From positions 13,330,001 through 13,394,000 of the forward strand of contig NW_020825289.1 in NCBI RefSeq assembly GCF_003286085.1: a DNA stretch of 64,000 nucleotides, written 5' to 3'. Below are positions 22,284 to 33,988 of this stretch, in pieces. The DNA comes from Drosophila persimilis. Its lineage: Eukaryota > Arthropoda > Insecta > Diptera > Drosophilidae. The position numbers and the translations under genes were made by a program. The notes beneath the pieces are model-generated. The model ran no database searches. It was not told the origin of the DNA and saw nothing but the letters and a program-made list of their open reading frames with translations. Numbering within the stretch: the first letter of the stretch is position 1; the number at the start of each line of letters is the position of its first letter.

Positions 22284-22319
22284 GCAGATGCCGCAGATGC
22301 CGCAGATGCCGCAGATGGC
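22284..22319. repeat. 9-bp tandem repeat GCAGATGCC
   Basis: Three perfect units plus a partial fourth, non-coding. Confidence 0.9.
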
Positions 22320-24721
22320 AGCTTTATTGGTTTTTTATCGGCCATTGACAGAAGGACAAACGAATTTCGCTGCCTGATTGATATCTTCATGTTGGCCAGG
22401 CCGACCGTTGGCCTCTTCCGGCGTTTTCTCGATGCGCGCACTTATTTATGATGCATCCATCCATCCATCGGTTGCATCTTCAGCGTGGCTTCTGGTTCTG
22501 CTGCTGCTGCCGCCGCATCTACTGGCGACCCTCATATGCAAATGACGCGTTTTTGCTCTAGCTCGTGTCTCCGCTGCTGCTGCTGCAGCTGCTCTGGGGC
22601 ACTCCTAAGGTGTTTATGTGAGTTATGTGCTGACAGACAGTACGGCACCTCCCTCCGTCGGTCCGCTCTTCTGGGCAGGGGTCAAGGTGGTTGTCGGACC
22701 TCAACCTGATCTCCAAGTGCCATGAATATCATTTATCAGTCGGTATCTATCCCCAGGAACCTCTAACCATCCCTGCCTGAGAGAGTTTACCCAGAGGTGG
22801 TCCATTGTTTCATATTTCATGCCACAATCATTCATCATGATGCGATTGCTCATGCCGCGGCGCGTCATGATCGCCATCAGTCATTTGTAAATGCCTAGCC
22901 CCCGCTCTCTCGGTCTCTGGCTCGGTCTCGGTCTCGTTTGTCATCTGTTCGAGCTGCCATTAAAATTCGAACATACATATCTTGTTCCATGTTCCATGTT
23001 CTGCTTTAATTGCATATGCAAATGTGGATGAGATGAGGTTTTCCACTCCGAGCCAAGGTCGAAAAAGGCGATCCCAAAAGTGATCTCAAAACAAAAGTCA
23101 TTCTGGAAGTGTCTAAAATTAAAAGGCACTAAATCTAATTAACTTCCTGTGTGGAAAAATTTCGAGCGCCAGATATTTTATCAATTTGAAACAACCTAAA
23201 AGAGTACATGTAAAATTTTGCTGCCTGGCTGTAGGCTAGTTAACAACTAGTTAGCTCATAGCTTAGTATAGCTGCCTAAAAGTATTCTACATAAAAGTAT
23301 AGATGGAAGAAATACCATCCACATTAGGCATACGCAACTTCTATATGCACTGCCTTCAGTGCTGCCAACTATTCAATAGCAAACGAGGGGGATCGTTGTG
23401 AGTCGCAGCTGCGGCCGTGACTCTACATTTATGTACACCCGACACTCAGTCACTATGGCTCCCCTCCGCCGGAAGGAGCACACTGCACGATGAGAGTGTG
23501 TGTGTGAGTGAGAGAGAAAGGAAGAATGAGTAAGCGCGTGTACGCCGTTGTGTAGCCACTTCATTTGTTCCCTCTGGCTATAATAATAGTCTGATCTCAT
23601 CTATATTCGGCAAGCTGGTAGACATGGCTATTTTCTATAAATCTGCGTTTTTAGTTATCTCATATACTTCTGGTATTGTAGCCTCCCCTCTGGTGGAAGG
23701 GAGTCCAACTGACTAAGTATCGGGTGTAAGTGTAAAGTCGAGGGCCTAGCAAAGACGAGATTAAATGGGATGCATCCAAACTTTTCCCATCACGATGGTC
23801 TGGATATTGAAAGGAATCGAGGTGTGGAGTGACTTGCTAGATGTTCCAAATGGGGTGATCAATATTAATTATAAACATGCTGCCCCACATTTCACAACAT
23901 TGGCGAGATGGATCTGCCATTTGAATAATTCACGAAACTGGAAGAGCCCCAGAGCCCCAGAGAGACACATAAAAGTTGCTCCCCCCGCCTGAAATTTATG
24001 CAAAATGTGGCTCGATGAGCAAACTACATTCAAGACGGGACGGACACGACACTCCTCCCACGACTCTTCATTCGAGTGTAACTCCAATTTGGACAGCGAC
24101 TGCGAGGATTATTAATGGTCCACAGGCACCGAAAATTGTGGTGTTTTAGCGGTATGATGGGGTTGAAGAGAAGAGAACGCGCTTGACATTTGTGTAATTG
24201 CATTAGGCCAGGTTAGTCAGAAATTATGGCTGCCAGCGCAGCTAATTGATTCTCTTTGACGCTGAAGCTGAGGCTGAGGCTGGGGCCCGGGGCTGTGCGT
24301 AATGCGACTGCAGATCTCGTTGGCTGGTTGGCTTCTGGTTCCGGCTCGAGTAGCTGCGACTGCGACTCTCTAAAGGTTAATGTGTCGCCGCTCTAAATTA
24401 CGACCTCGTTGGCATCGTTGCATCTTTGCATTAATGGGTTTCTATTTGTGCAACAGTGTAATGCCAGAAAGTTATTGGATTTCCATGCTGAATGGGCGAG
24501 ACTGCAGCTGAGAATCAATTTATTAACACGTTGGGCCCGAGAGCCAAGAGCCGCAAACTGAATATCCAACTGAAACTGAAACTGAATCTGAATCTGGAAC
24601 TGGGCGGGCCAAGGCAAATGCCAAAAATCCAACTTCTGGCGTTGCGAAATTGCTGGAAATTATTATTGAATTCTTTTTGTCTTGCCGTTTTGGCATAAAT
24701 GTTAGTCGCTTCTCAGTGGCG

Positions 24722-24760
24722 GTGCCACAGTGCCACAGTGCCACACTGCCACAGTGCCAG
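24722..24760. repeat. Short GTGCCACA tandem repeat
   Basis: Four imperfect copies of GTGCCACA(G/C), non-coding. Confidence 0.8.
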
Positions 24761-25248
24761 GTGCCCACCCACTGTAACAGCTGTAATGGAGAGCCAACAG
24801 CTCCATCTCTGAGTCCGACTTTTGGTTCGGAATTTGCATGGAAGTCAGTTGGTGGAAGAACGGAACGATTTGCAGTCACTCAGCCGTTACCATTTCTGCA
24901 CCTTTCGCTTGCGGGGGCATGCCACAGCGCAGTCGCAGCCAAATTTGACAAATTTTATTAGCTGCCTGCAAGTGCTGCTGCTGCTGCTGCACCTCTCGAC
25001 TCCGATCCAAGCAGCCCCCACACGATCGTATCTGCATTGTAAACATGACAGTTTACTGGTGGGGGGGCCACACTTCTCTTCTGATCGGATCTGAATCATT
25101 TGAATTGCAAATCTGCAGCCAGTCTACGGTTCAACAAACTCTCTTTCTCCTGCTGCTACTTTCTACTGACCTCAAAAAGCCATCATTATCAGCAGCGATT
25201 GCATAACCAAAGAAATGGTCGGCTGCTGATGGCTGGCTGGCTGGCTGC

Positions 25249-25255
25249 TATAAAA
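25249..25255 (+). promoter_or_regulatory. TATA box of Cpr47Ed
   Basis: TATAAAA, about 30 nt before an initiator-like CAGTATT and 48 nt before the ATG. Confidence 0.8.
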
Positions 25256-25296
25256 TGCGCAGAATCTTTTGTCCGCGCCCAGTATTAGCATAAATC

Positions 25297-25687
25297 ATGT
25301 TCGCATTGGTAAGCAGAACCAGCAGCTCATGAATAGACATTTTCCTCTACCAAATAAGCAAATAAACATCTCTTCTAGTGGCTGATTTTCGCCTGCTGCT
25401 GCTGCTGCTGGCCAGCGGAGAGTGTCTCGATTGGAATCGTTAAATCTATAGCTGAACAGCAGAGCGATGGGTCCTACTTCTTTGCGTATGAGGCGGCCAA
25501 CGGCAACTACCGGGAGGAGGTGGGCATCGTCAAGGAGGATGATCTGGAGGTCTCTGGTGTGTATCGTTACCTCGACGACAGCGGCCAGAAAGTGGAGGTC
25601 AGCTATATGGCCGACAAGAACGGCTTTGTGCCGCGGGGCTTCCATATAGAAGCTCGAAAAACGAAGAGAGAAGCTACATATAAATAA
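25297..25687 (+). CDS. Cpr47Ed: Cuticle protein, RR-1 family (Cpr47Ed)
   Basis: Small secreted cuticle protein of 106 residues. Exons 25297-25308 (M-F-A-L) and 25379-25687. The signal peptide reads MFALWLIFACCCCCWPAES; its five consecutive Cys come from a CTG repeat read as TGC, and the downstream R&R frame confirms this reading. The R&R core is DGSYFFAYEAANGNY, then GVYRYLDDSGQKVEVSYMAD and KNGFVPRG. It lacks the Pro-rich segment after the domain and ends basic (RKTKREATYK). The E of the A-x-E consensus is K. The paralogue letter is by order. Confidence 0.88.
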
Positions 25688-26984
25688 ACCTTTATAGAGC
25701 CATGTGTTGGAGCATAACCATTAGCTTTGACGGGGCACACATTCCTCCAAATGCTAGCCACACAATTACAGAAGCAGCGCAAGATCGACAAGGAGTGCCT
25801 GTCATCCATTCGGGTCCGCTCCAGCAGCTGTGGAGCTGGAAATGTTGCCCATCGAGATCGAGGGGATATTTAATTTGCACAGCGCCGATCGGGAGATTTT
25901 CGAAATTAGTTAAGCTGTCAGATTTATAAATTGTGGCAATTGCCGGGGCCAGCAGCAGAGTCTCCTACTGCAGGCCATGGTTGCCCTTTCGTCGAACCAA
26001 ATGTCGGTGTCGTCGTTGGGCAAATGAATCTGTATTTATCACCCTATCAAATTAATGACGAAACCAACACGATCGTTTATAATGGGCCCCGGAACTCCTG
26101 ATGATTCTACAATTCTGCTTATTGAATTAATAGCGCAATGCAAATGGAAGTGCTTTATGCGCCGCATCAAAATTCTAATTCAAACCATTTGTTAGCTGGA
26201 AGATGATCGTCGCAGGGAGAGTTATGATGATCATGATCTGTGGTTGCTCGATAAGATTGCCCTCGGCTAGGGGACTACACCCTAGACACATGCCTTGCAC
26301 ACACTGTGGGAAAAACCATATCTAGAAACGAATTGCACAAGCAGGCCTTAGGAATTTGGCAATCTTTAAATATAGATCTTGAAATACGATTAAAATTAAT
26401 TAAAAATATATTTTTAATTCAAGACCAGGCCAGACCTTTCATCTGGAATCTGCGATTTCGCAAGTACGAGTATATTCCCGTTCATTTCGTCTCAGTGCAC
26501 AGATCATAATATAAATTGCAACAATGCTGACATTTTACATGGCAAATGAAAACATTTCTAGGCTTGGTACTGTGTGCTCCCGCCGCGGATCGAGGCGAGG
26601 TGCGATTGATTAATCGCGACACCTCGCGAGTGGGTGAAGCCGTGTAAGTTATGCAGTCAGCTGCAGAGGCCGCTAATGGAGCCCCTGATCGGTGTCATCA
26701 ATCGCCGGCGTCATCACCCAGATCTGACTCAGACTCAGAGAGCAGAGCAGAGCAGAGCAGATCTGATTGACACATTTCTGGTGAATACTGACCCAGTGCC
26801 GACCCTGACATTTGAAGCCACAGACAATTGGAAGTTTTCGGACGTAGCGGCGTCCACATAAAACGGGATGCGATGCAAACATGTTTGGCATGTTTAAGTG
26901 AAAAGAGCCCCGGCTGGATGATAACCGAAATATGTGTTGTAGTATTCGATTGTGTATCTATGTCGGGATTTGGGTAGTCGGGAG
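25688..26984. other. Spacer between Cpr47Ed and Cpr47Ec
   Basis: Non-coding, with AGAGC pentamer repeats at about 26741-26760. No gene is recognised. Confidence 0.5.
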
Positions 26985-26992
26985 TATATAAG
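26985..26992 (+). promoter_or_regulatory. TATA box of Cpr47Ec
   Basis: TATATAAG, 87 nt before the ATG. Confidence 0.8.
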
Positions 26993-27071
26993 CGAACTGG
27001 CTGATCCATTTCGTGCTCACACGCGCTCAAACTCTCGCTTTCTGCTCCACTCTTGTGTCTGCTCCGTCATA

Positions 27072-27534
27072 ATGTACAAATTCGTAAGTGGATTACCCGA
27101 ATCGAGGATGGGATGAAGAGGTGATCATTTCTTTCATCCCCCCATAGCTCCCTCTGCTCGTCCTAGCTGTGGTGGTGGCCTGCGGCCATGCCCTGCCCGT
27201 GGAGCGCGAAGTGATTGAGATCCTCAGCGCGGAGACCAACAAGTTCGCCGATGGGTCCTACAATTCCCAGTACTCGACGGCGGACGGAACCAGCCGCCAG
27301 GAGGAGGCCAGCGTCGTGGACAAGGACACCGAAGATGAGGCGCTGGAGGTGAAGGGCTCCTACAAGTACATCAATGAAGATGGCCAGGAGGTGGAGGTCC
27401 ACTACACAGCGGGCAAGAATGGTTTCGTGCCCTACGGCTCCATCATCAATCCGGAGATCACAGCTGTGGCCGAGGCGGCCAAGGATCTGCCCAAAGAGCC
27501 CGAACTGAAACCAAAGGCATTGCAGGAGGCGTAG
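27072..27534 (+). CDS. Cpr47Ec: Cuticle protein, RR-1 family (Cpr47Ec)
   Basis: Secreted cuticle protein of 132 residues. Exons 27072-27083 (M-Y-K-F) and 27148-27534. The signal peptide is MYKFLPLLVLAVVVACGHA. The R&R region reads FADGSYNSQYSTADG, then GSYKYINEDGQEVEVHYTAG and KNGFVPYG. The rest of the mature protein is acidic (many Glu/Asp) and ends in an Ala/Lys/Pro-rich helix-like tail. It closely resembles Cpr47Eb in the domain (VHYTAG.NGFVP.G, then EITAVA.AA.DLP), so the two are recent paralogues. A clear TATA box precedes it. Confidence 0.9.
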
Positions 27535-28038
27535 TTTTGAATCGTATGTATCTACGAGTATAAATAAAACTCCAAATAAATTACCAAAAAGAAGAAATTA
27601 TGAAATTGATCGAAGAAATACACTCACGAGACTCTGTTTGTGTCTTCATAATCTCCTCCTGCTTTGCATATCATCGTGGTGTTTGCTTAGGCTTCAGTTT
27701 TGGCTGATGAGAAATTCCCCGCATCGCCCCGCCCCGCCTCGAGGGACCTTGAAAACAGACCCAGTCGCAACCACACTGATTCCGTATGATTAAGCACACG
27801 TTTGTCCACTTTTGGGGGGTACAGTGCGGCTTGCTCTGGACAGCCCCGGGGCACAGATGAAGCAGCTGTTTTGGGTACCGTACCTCATTACATAGCATAC
27901 TCGTAGAGTCCATTAGACAAAAGACAAGAGGAAATTAAGCCCCAAAAGAATCGTATCTGCCATTTAATGAGGCATAAATCATCTGGGGGAGAATTTGCAT
28001 ATTTGATGGATCTATGGGAAGTCTCTCGCCGCCTCTCT
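27535..28038. other. Convergent spacer
   Basis: Cpr47Ec 3' UTR (AATAAAAC near 27561) and the 3' side of the exchanger gene. No gene is seen. Confidence 0.55.
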
Positions 28039-30027
28039 CTAATCATCCACGCCATACGCATGGATCACATCGGTCTCGAGCAGCAGCAGATATGCCAGGA
28101 AGAACAGATAGTAGGCCACGAGGAGCATGCCGCAGGCGCGTCGCATCTGGAAGTTGGTGGTCAGAGCGGACATCAGAGTGAAGACCAGGCCCACCTCCAC
28201 GAAGATGCAGGCAGTCTCCCCATAGCTGCCCTCTTCCGCCTGCCATAAAAGTTACTGTAAATAATCATTTTGCATTGAGATGGGCTCAAGATCGTACTGT
28301 AAATGTATTTCCCACGGAGCGTACGGTCGTCTCCAGGGCCAGGGGCAGAGCCAGATTGACAAAGGTTCCTACGAGTAAAGATTTTGGGAACTTTTCAATA
28401 AAAATAAACAGATATAGACCCACCAAACACTGGCGAGGAGAAGGTGGCCGCATATGCCATGCGAGGAAATCCCTGACGTGCTAGCGTTATGCTGGCCACA
28501 AGATCGCCAGCGTTGATTGCCCAGCAGATCGCGGTGGCCATGACAAAGGACTGGCTCAAGTGCCAGATGGTGCCGATGGTGAAGAACATCGCCATCACCT
28601 CCGAGGTGAGGAAAAATATCAGAAAGATGACGGCAATTAAGCCCAGGATGGCCGTGAACTATGGTTCAAGAAGATTACGGATTACACGAGGATCTCATTC
28701 AGATATCTTACCCTGAAGAATTTTGGAGTGGTGTCAGTGCGAGTGCGCCAGAAGATGATGCAGCCCAAGGGTAGCATTATGTAGAAGGTCATTATGTAGG
28801 CGGCCGTGCCCAAAAGGGAGACATCTTTCACTGCAAGAGGAGGGATGGGATCGTTTGAGCCGGATCGATCGGATGGCAGGAGAAGCCTCACTCACGCAAT
28901 ATAAAGAAGATGTAGGTGGGGGCGATGATGAACTGCAGGCAGCAGAGCAGCTTGGACCAGCCGTGATTGGGCCTCTCCACGTCCACTACTGGGACCAGCA
29001 GACGGAGCAGCATTTCCATGGGCTCCTTGACGAGCAGGTAGAATCGGACTCCAAAGGACCCGCGCCGGAATTTGTCCTTGTCGAACCTGAAGAGCGATTC
29101 CCAGAACTGCTGGAAGAGATGCCTGTTTGCACTTCCACGGGAAGCACTGCGATCGATCCTCTCGCGGTGGACACCCAGCTCCGTTTGCCTCTTGAGCTCC
29201 TCCAGTTGCTCCGCCTGCTGTTCGCTGTCCTCAATTTTCTGCAGATCTGGAGGATATACAAAATATGTAATGAGAATCAGAAATCTTATGGGAGCTCAAG
29301 GATGCCTACGATGAACGCGAGCCGTCAGCAGTCTCTGATCTATGACGGCCACAAAAACATGGACCAAGTAGATGAGGGCCCCGGGAATGGCTCCCAGTTT
29401 TGTGATGCCCGACTCCCGCTTGTGGATGAAGTCCATGAAGGCTGTGTTTAGGAAGAGAAAGCCAAAGTCCCTCAGAAAGTAGCACGGCTCCACGTAAAAG
29501 GGGCGCGTGAGTATCACCATGCCAGCCACGAATGTGTGCTGGAACAGGGACTGCGTCATGGACACGAGGAAGCCCCACTTCGAGAAGACCAGCATCCCGG
29601 CCACAGCCGTAAACAGATCTGACGACCCATTGGCTATTGTCAGCAGCGTCACCCCAGCCACGTTCTCGTTCATTCTAAAGGTGTCCGCCAGTACCTTGAG
29701 GGTGGGACAGAAGCTGGCGGAGAATCATTAGCTGCTGCTCAAAATCGCTTCTTTGAAGGGCGCTTACTATGCCCCCACGGATATCTGCATCATCCAGAAG
29801 ATGTAGCTGGCAAAGACGGTCATGGCCAGCATACTCCAAAAGGCGTTGAACTTGTTCCGCGAGTCCACGTGACAGTAGTGCCACGTGAGGTAGTTGATCA
29901 GGTACATATTATCCCTGCAGTCCGCAGTGTCCCTTACGAATCTGCAGCGCTGCGGCTCTGGCAGATGGTTGACCTTGTTGCATGCTTCGTGATGGTGCAA
30001 ACTGCGTGTCCAAACACCAATGACCAT
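28039..30027 (-). CDS. CG13223: Sodium/calcium exchanger family membrane protein (SLC8B1/NCLX-like)
   Basis: Cation exchanger of the CaCA superfamily. Seven exons on the minus strand: 29768-30027, 29310-29713, 28896-29246, 28712-28830, 28424-28658, 28325-28368 and 28039-28239, giving 537 residues. The N-terminus has a Cys-containing extracellular segment (CRFVRDTADCRDN). Alpha-1 repeat: VAGVTLLTIANGSSDLFTAV, with more membrane helices following. A cytosolic linker rich in charged residues separates the halves (EQQAEQLEELKRQTELGVHR). Alpha-2 repeat: CWAINAGDLVASITLARQGF, then PRMAYAATFSSPVFG. It ends VIHAYGVDD. The family call is firm; mitochondrial versus plasma-membrane location is not evident. 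The CG name is from memory of the melanogaster interval. It interrupts the Cpr cluster. Confidence 0.88.
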
Positions 30028-30563
30028 CTTTGATTTGATGATAGATATTTGGGGAGAAAATGTACAGGCAATCGGCAGCGCCTACTATCTGATATCATAC
30101 TGAATAAAATATCATCTAACAGGGTGTTCTCCCTCAAAGATCGACCTACATGATACAGTAATGGAATCTTGCACCCTCTCTACTCATAGGAAGCACAAAT
30201 CCATTGCCACATGCTCTAACTTTCCCACATATCAGATTCCATTGTTCGTGTTGCGTATTCCCTGTTATCCGAAAGATCGCTTGCCTCTTTTTGATTACTG
30301 CTTAAATTAGCACTAAGCATAGCCACATTTAAGCATAGCATTTATATGCGGAATATAAAATCTTCTTTCGAGTACATTCCAATCCTCAATTGGCATGCAG
30401 CTGTTGCTTCTTCTTAATAGTTTCGAGTTCGGTTTCGTTGAGATTGGGAATCATTTTATTGCTAGACAGTTAAATTAAAGCGCTCACATTTCACGATTAA
30501 ATGTAACAATACTTAAAGTCAGTATAATCTAGGAGGACTAATCCTAATGACCTCTATGAGGTC
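30028..30563. other. Spacer between exchanger 5' end and Cpr47Eb 3' end
   Basis: AT-rich, probably containing the exchanger promoter and the Cpr47Eb 3' UTR. No gene is seen. Confidence 0.5.
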
Positions 30564-31286
30564 TTAGGCAGTCTTGGTCTCAGCCTTCTTGGGCTCCGCC
30601 TCTGGCTTGGACTTGGGCTGGGCGTCGAGAACGACCTGCACGGGCACAACTTGGGAATCAGCGGGCAATTGATCCTTCTTTTCAGCTACAGCCTCTTTCT
30701 CCACCACAGACTTCTTCTCCGACACAGCCTCCTTCTCTACCACTACGGGCACAATCTTAGATTCAGCTGGCACTTGATCCTTCTCCACCACAGCCTTCTT
30801 CTCAACAGCAGACTCCTTCTCCAGAACAGACTCCTTCTCAACAACAGCCTCCTGGGAGCGGGCCTTGCGATGCTTCAGCCTGAGCTCCTCCTCTTCGGAG
30901 ATGTTTGGAAGATCGGCGGCAGCCTGGGCCACGGCTGTGATCTCCTTGGGAATGATGGTGCCAATGGGCACGAAGCCGTTCCTGCCCGCCGTGTAGTGAA
31001 CCTCCACAGTGTTGCCCTCGGCATCAATGTAGCGATACGAGCCAGAGACCTCCAAGGCCTCATCCTCGGTGCCGGCATTCTGGAGTTGTCCCTGCTCCTG
31101 GCGGTACGACTGGTCGCCGCCCTCGTATTCGAAGTGGAAGGAGCCGTCCGGGTTCTTCTCCGTCTCGAACCTCAGCAGTGGCACTATTTCGCGCTTCTCG
31201 GTGGTGCTGCTCACCACCTGGCCACCAATGCTGGCGCCCCACGCTCCGGCGGCCAAGGCCAACAAACAGATGGTGATCTTCAGCAT
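30564..31286 (-). CDS. Cpr47Eb: Cuticle protein RR-1 with Lys/Glu-Val repeat tail (Cpr47Eb)
   Basis: Secreted cuticle protein of 240 residues in one uninterrupted exon. Start chosen at 31286 (MLKITICLLALAAGAWG, signal peptide). The frame is open further upstream, but the TATA box at 31376-31383 places transcription start near 31350. R&R: NPDGSFHFEYEGGDQSY, then GSYRYIDAEGNTVEVHYTAG and RNGFVPIG. After EITAVAQAAADLP comes a roughly 100-residue tail of repeated VEKE/VEKK units with two copies of a longer block (KDQVPAESKIVPV and KDQLPADSQVVPV). It lacks the short first exon that most neighbours have. Confidence 0.9.
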   Translation of the reverse strand: MLKITICLLALAAGAWGASIGGQVVSSTTEKREIVPLLRFETEKNPDGSFHFEYEGGDQSYRQEQGQLQNAGTEDEALEVSGSYRYIDAEGNTVEVHYTAGRNGFVPIGTIIPKEITAVAQAAADLPNISEEEELRLKHRKARSQEAVVEKESVLEKESAVEKKAVVEKDQVPAESKIVPVVVEKEAVSEKKSVVEKEAVAEKKDQLPADSQVVPVQVVLDAQPKSKPEAEPKKAETKTA

Positions 31287-31375
31287 TTTTGGAGTGAGAG
31301 TTCTGGGTGTTTGTGGTGCGTGTGTTCCTGGCGGGGACTGGCTTTCGACTTGGCCTACTACATCGCCAGGTGAGG

Positions 31376-31383
31376 CTTTTATA
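31376..31383 (-). promoter_or_regulatory. TATA box of Cpr47Eb
   Basis: TATAAAAG on the minus strand, 90 nt before the chosen ATG; this decides the start codon. Confidence 0.8.
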
Positions 31384-33251
31384 TCGGAGTTAAATGTGCG
31401 CAGCAGCCCCGAATTAGCATCTTCCACTCCATTACGCCATCCAGTCACCATCGCCAAAATCCAAAAAAAAAACAAAACGAATCATGTTGGAAAAAACACC
31501 AAAGAAATTCTATGGAAGCGGCCAGAATGTGATTTAATAAAACACTCACAGCCACAGCGATGGGATTTGCATATTTATGATTCAACAACAAGACAAGAGA
31601 AAGAGCTCGAGGAGAGCTAAAGGTCACAACGGAACAGATGAGAGCCCTGTAATGAGTGCGATTTCTGCGATCGAATAATCCACTTAACATCGAATGATGT
31701 GTGTGAGTGAGTGCGCCAATATTCCGGGCCGAAATTGCTGCTTGGGCAGGTTCATTTCTCATCGTCTTCAGAAGCAGCGCCTGAACACGTCACAAACAAG
31801 TTTGCTCGGAGCTTAAAAACCACCTAAGTGTTGCTGGAAGGCAATCCATCAGCTGGAATGCCCGAATATCTCACTAGTTGAACAACTCAGTCGCGTCTCA
31901 CAGTATCTGAGTACCTGAGTATCTTTGTATCTCTGATTGATTGCGAATGTTTAGGAAACTGCACTCGATTAGCATAGAGGGTAGAATCGGATAGCATTGT
32001 GATCCGACAAGACAAAGGGGCATAAATTAAGATGCACTTTAGGTGCACTTAAAATGCGCTCAGATTGGATCGGCATGAAGCGCCCGCATGCGATGCAGAT
32101 GCATCAGTCGTCAGTCATCACACGGGAAACTGGCGAGTGTGATGAAAAACATAAACGATGAGTAATCCCATCTACCATTTGGCATAGACACATTGGCAGG
32201 GGATTGTCAATGATGTATGTCAAATGTACAAAAATCCACTAAACCAAAGACACTCACCTCTCGGCCAGACCCTGCCTCAGACTCCGACTGTGGCTTCGAC
32301 TTGGAATCCGGCATCCACTGCAGTTTCAACGTAGCGAAGGCCACAGCAAAACGCGGGCAACCGCGAAATTGGCCAAGTAACATGGAAAACGTACGAAAAG
32401 GAAAATCCACACCGACGCCAACAGCAGCCGGTATGTGGGGTGGTGTGGTGCGGAGGTGAGTGGCGGGCAAGGGGCGTAGAGTGTAATCTCGGGCGATGTT
32501 CATCAAGTTTCGTGATCATCTTTGTTGCAGTGGCTCAGCTCCGGAGCTGTAGCTGAAGCTGGAGCTGTTTCAGTTTGCAGTTTGCAGCAGTTATTGCTGT
32601 AATTTTTATGAATTGCAACTGACATTTCCTACACGCTGCAAAAGTTTAAAGTTTAAGCCGAAAATTGCATTTTTCCAAGCCACTAGACTACCAGCCGGCC
32701 GGCAAAACGGGAATCGAATGGAAAGAGGCTCGAAAAGGGGGCTCAGAAAAGGGGAATCAGAAAAGGGGCCTCAGAAAAGGGGCCAAGTGGTAACTGGTGC
32801 AAGGGAGTGGCGGCCTGACCTGGTCAGCGAAATTGAGATAGCATATTGGGCAAAGGGCAGACACATCAGACATATCCAGATCCTAGAGCCGCAAACAAAG
32901 CCACATAATGCTCTTTAACGATGCATTCAAATGGACAAGTTGGCCACGCCCCACCACGCCCCACCGACCTACTCAAATGTCAATAGAAATGCCGCAAAAT
33001 GTTTTACCGATCTGCATTGCAATCGCAGTGCTCAAGTGCCCGAGTGCCCAAGTGGCCAAATGGGCAATTCATCAAAACGAATCCAATTGCAACATCGGTA
33101 ATCTTTTAATTAATATTTGAGCTGGAGAATTATTGCGGCGAACGGAGCATCCAGCAGCCGACGGAGGGGCCTTAATCAAATGAAGTTCGCATTGCTAATT
33201 CACATAAATTAATGCCCGGGTAGATGTGGAGAACCAATCTCGGCATACACC

Positions 33252-33298
33252 GCGTATGCGCAACGAGTTTCAAATGCAAATGGGCGTTGCGCATACGC
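33252..33298. promoter_or_regulatory. Perfect inverted repeat with octamer in the loop
   Basis: Arms GCGTATGCGCAACG (33252-33265) and CGTTGCGCATACGC (33285-33298) are exact reverse complements. The 19-nt loop contains ATGCAAAT, the POU-domain octamer. It lies 219 bp upstream of the Cpr47Ea TATA box. Role inferred. Confidence 0.6.
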
Positions 33299-33516
33299 CG
33301 AGTGGTACATTGAAGGCAGCAGCAGTACCAGCAGCAACAGCAGCACCTCTTCCGATTCTGCCGCTGTCAGGCAAACAAACACAGTTTGTTGCTCCCCCAA
33401 CCTGCTCGCTCCTCTTTCTACTGCATGTCGCTGCGGATGCCGTCGCGGCATCTGGCTCTGCCACTGCCTCCGCTTGGCCTGCAGCGACTGCGGGCCCAGA
33501 GAGTGCACTTTTTTGG

Positions 33517-33524
33517 TATAAAAA
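33517..33524 (+). promoter_or_regulatory. TATA box of Cpr47Ea
   Basis: TATAAAAA upstream of a probable 5' UTR intron (donor GTGAGT at about 33608; acceptor shortly before the ATG at 33989). Confidence 0.7.
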
Positions 33525-33988
33525 CGTTTGTGGCAACTGCATTCAAGTCAAAACACTTTTGACGAGCCTCCCCAGCGCAGTAATCGAAATCAAGTCGCGA
33601 ATTCGAAGTGAGTTTTCCATCGTTCCATTCCATTCTTGGTGTTGTGCGAAGATCCTCCGGATCCTCTGATTACGAAAAAGTACTCTCAAAGTGAAACAGA
33701 TCCTAGCCAGATCCCCAGAGCATCCTTGGACACTCGTATCCGAGAGAGAAGGGGAATGTGCGCCTTTTATGGATAATTTTCCCACGACCTTCATCGGCAT
33801 CATCATCTTTGAAGAACTTTCAAAATCCGCTAAAGTCAATCGATGCATCATATACTAATTGCATAGCAACGAGTTTGACATTCAAAGCGGGCACAGACCG
33901 CCGCCGGCAACTCCATCGATGCTGAACCATCAGTTATGACTCTATTTAACCGACGCCCGTTTCATTCTCCCTCTCGGCCCAAAAGGTC

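Larger units (their letters stand above)
21791..25248. other. Long non-coding spacer between Cpr47Ee and Cpr47Ed
   Basis: Divergent regulatory region of about 3.5 kb. It contains a 9-bp tandem repeat (GCAGATGCC, 22284-22319), a GTGCCACA-type repeat (24722-24760) and GGCT repeats before the Cpr47Ed TATA. No gene is recognised. Confidence 0.5.
31287..33516. other. Divergent spacer Cpr47Eb / Cpr47Ea
   Basis: About 2.2 kb, non-coding. Contains AAAAGGGG repeats (32736-32784) and a perfect 14-bp inverted repeat at 33252-33298. No gene is recognised. Confidence 0.5.

Noticed and set aside
30651-31373. 240-codon plus-strand open frame
   Set aside because: Exactly antisense to Cpr47Eb; its Leu-rich content is the mirror of the Lys/Glu repeats. 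No ATG-signal structure or domain.
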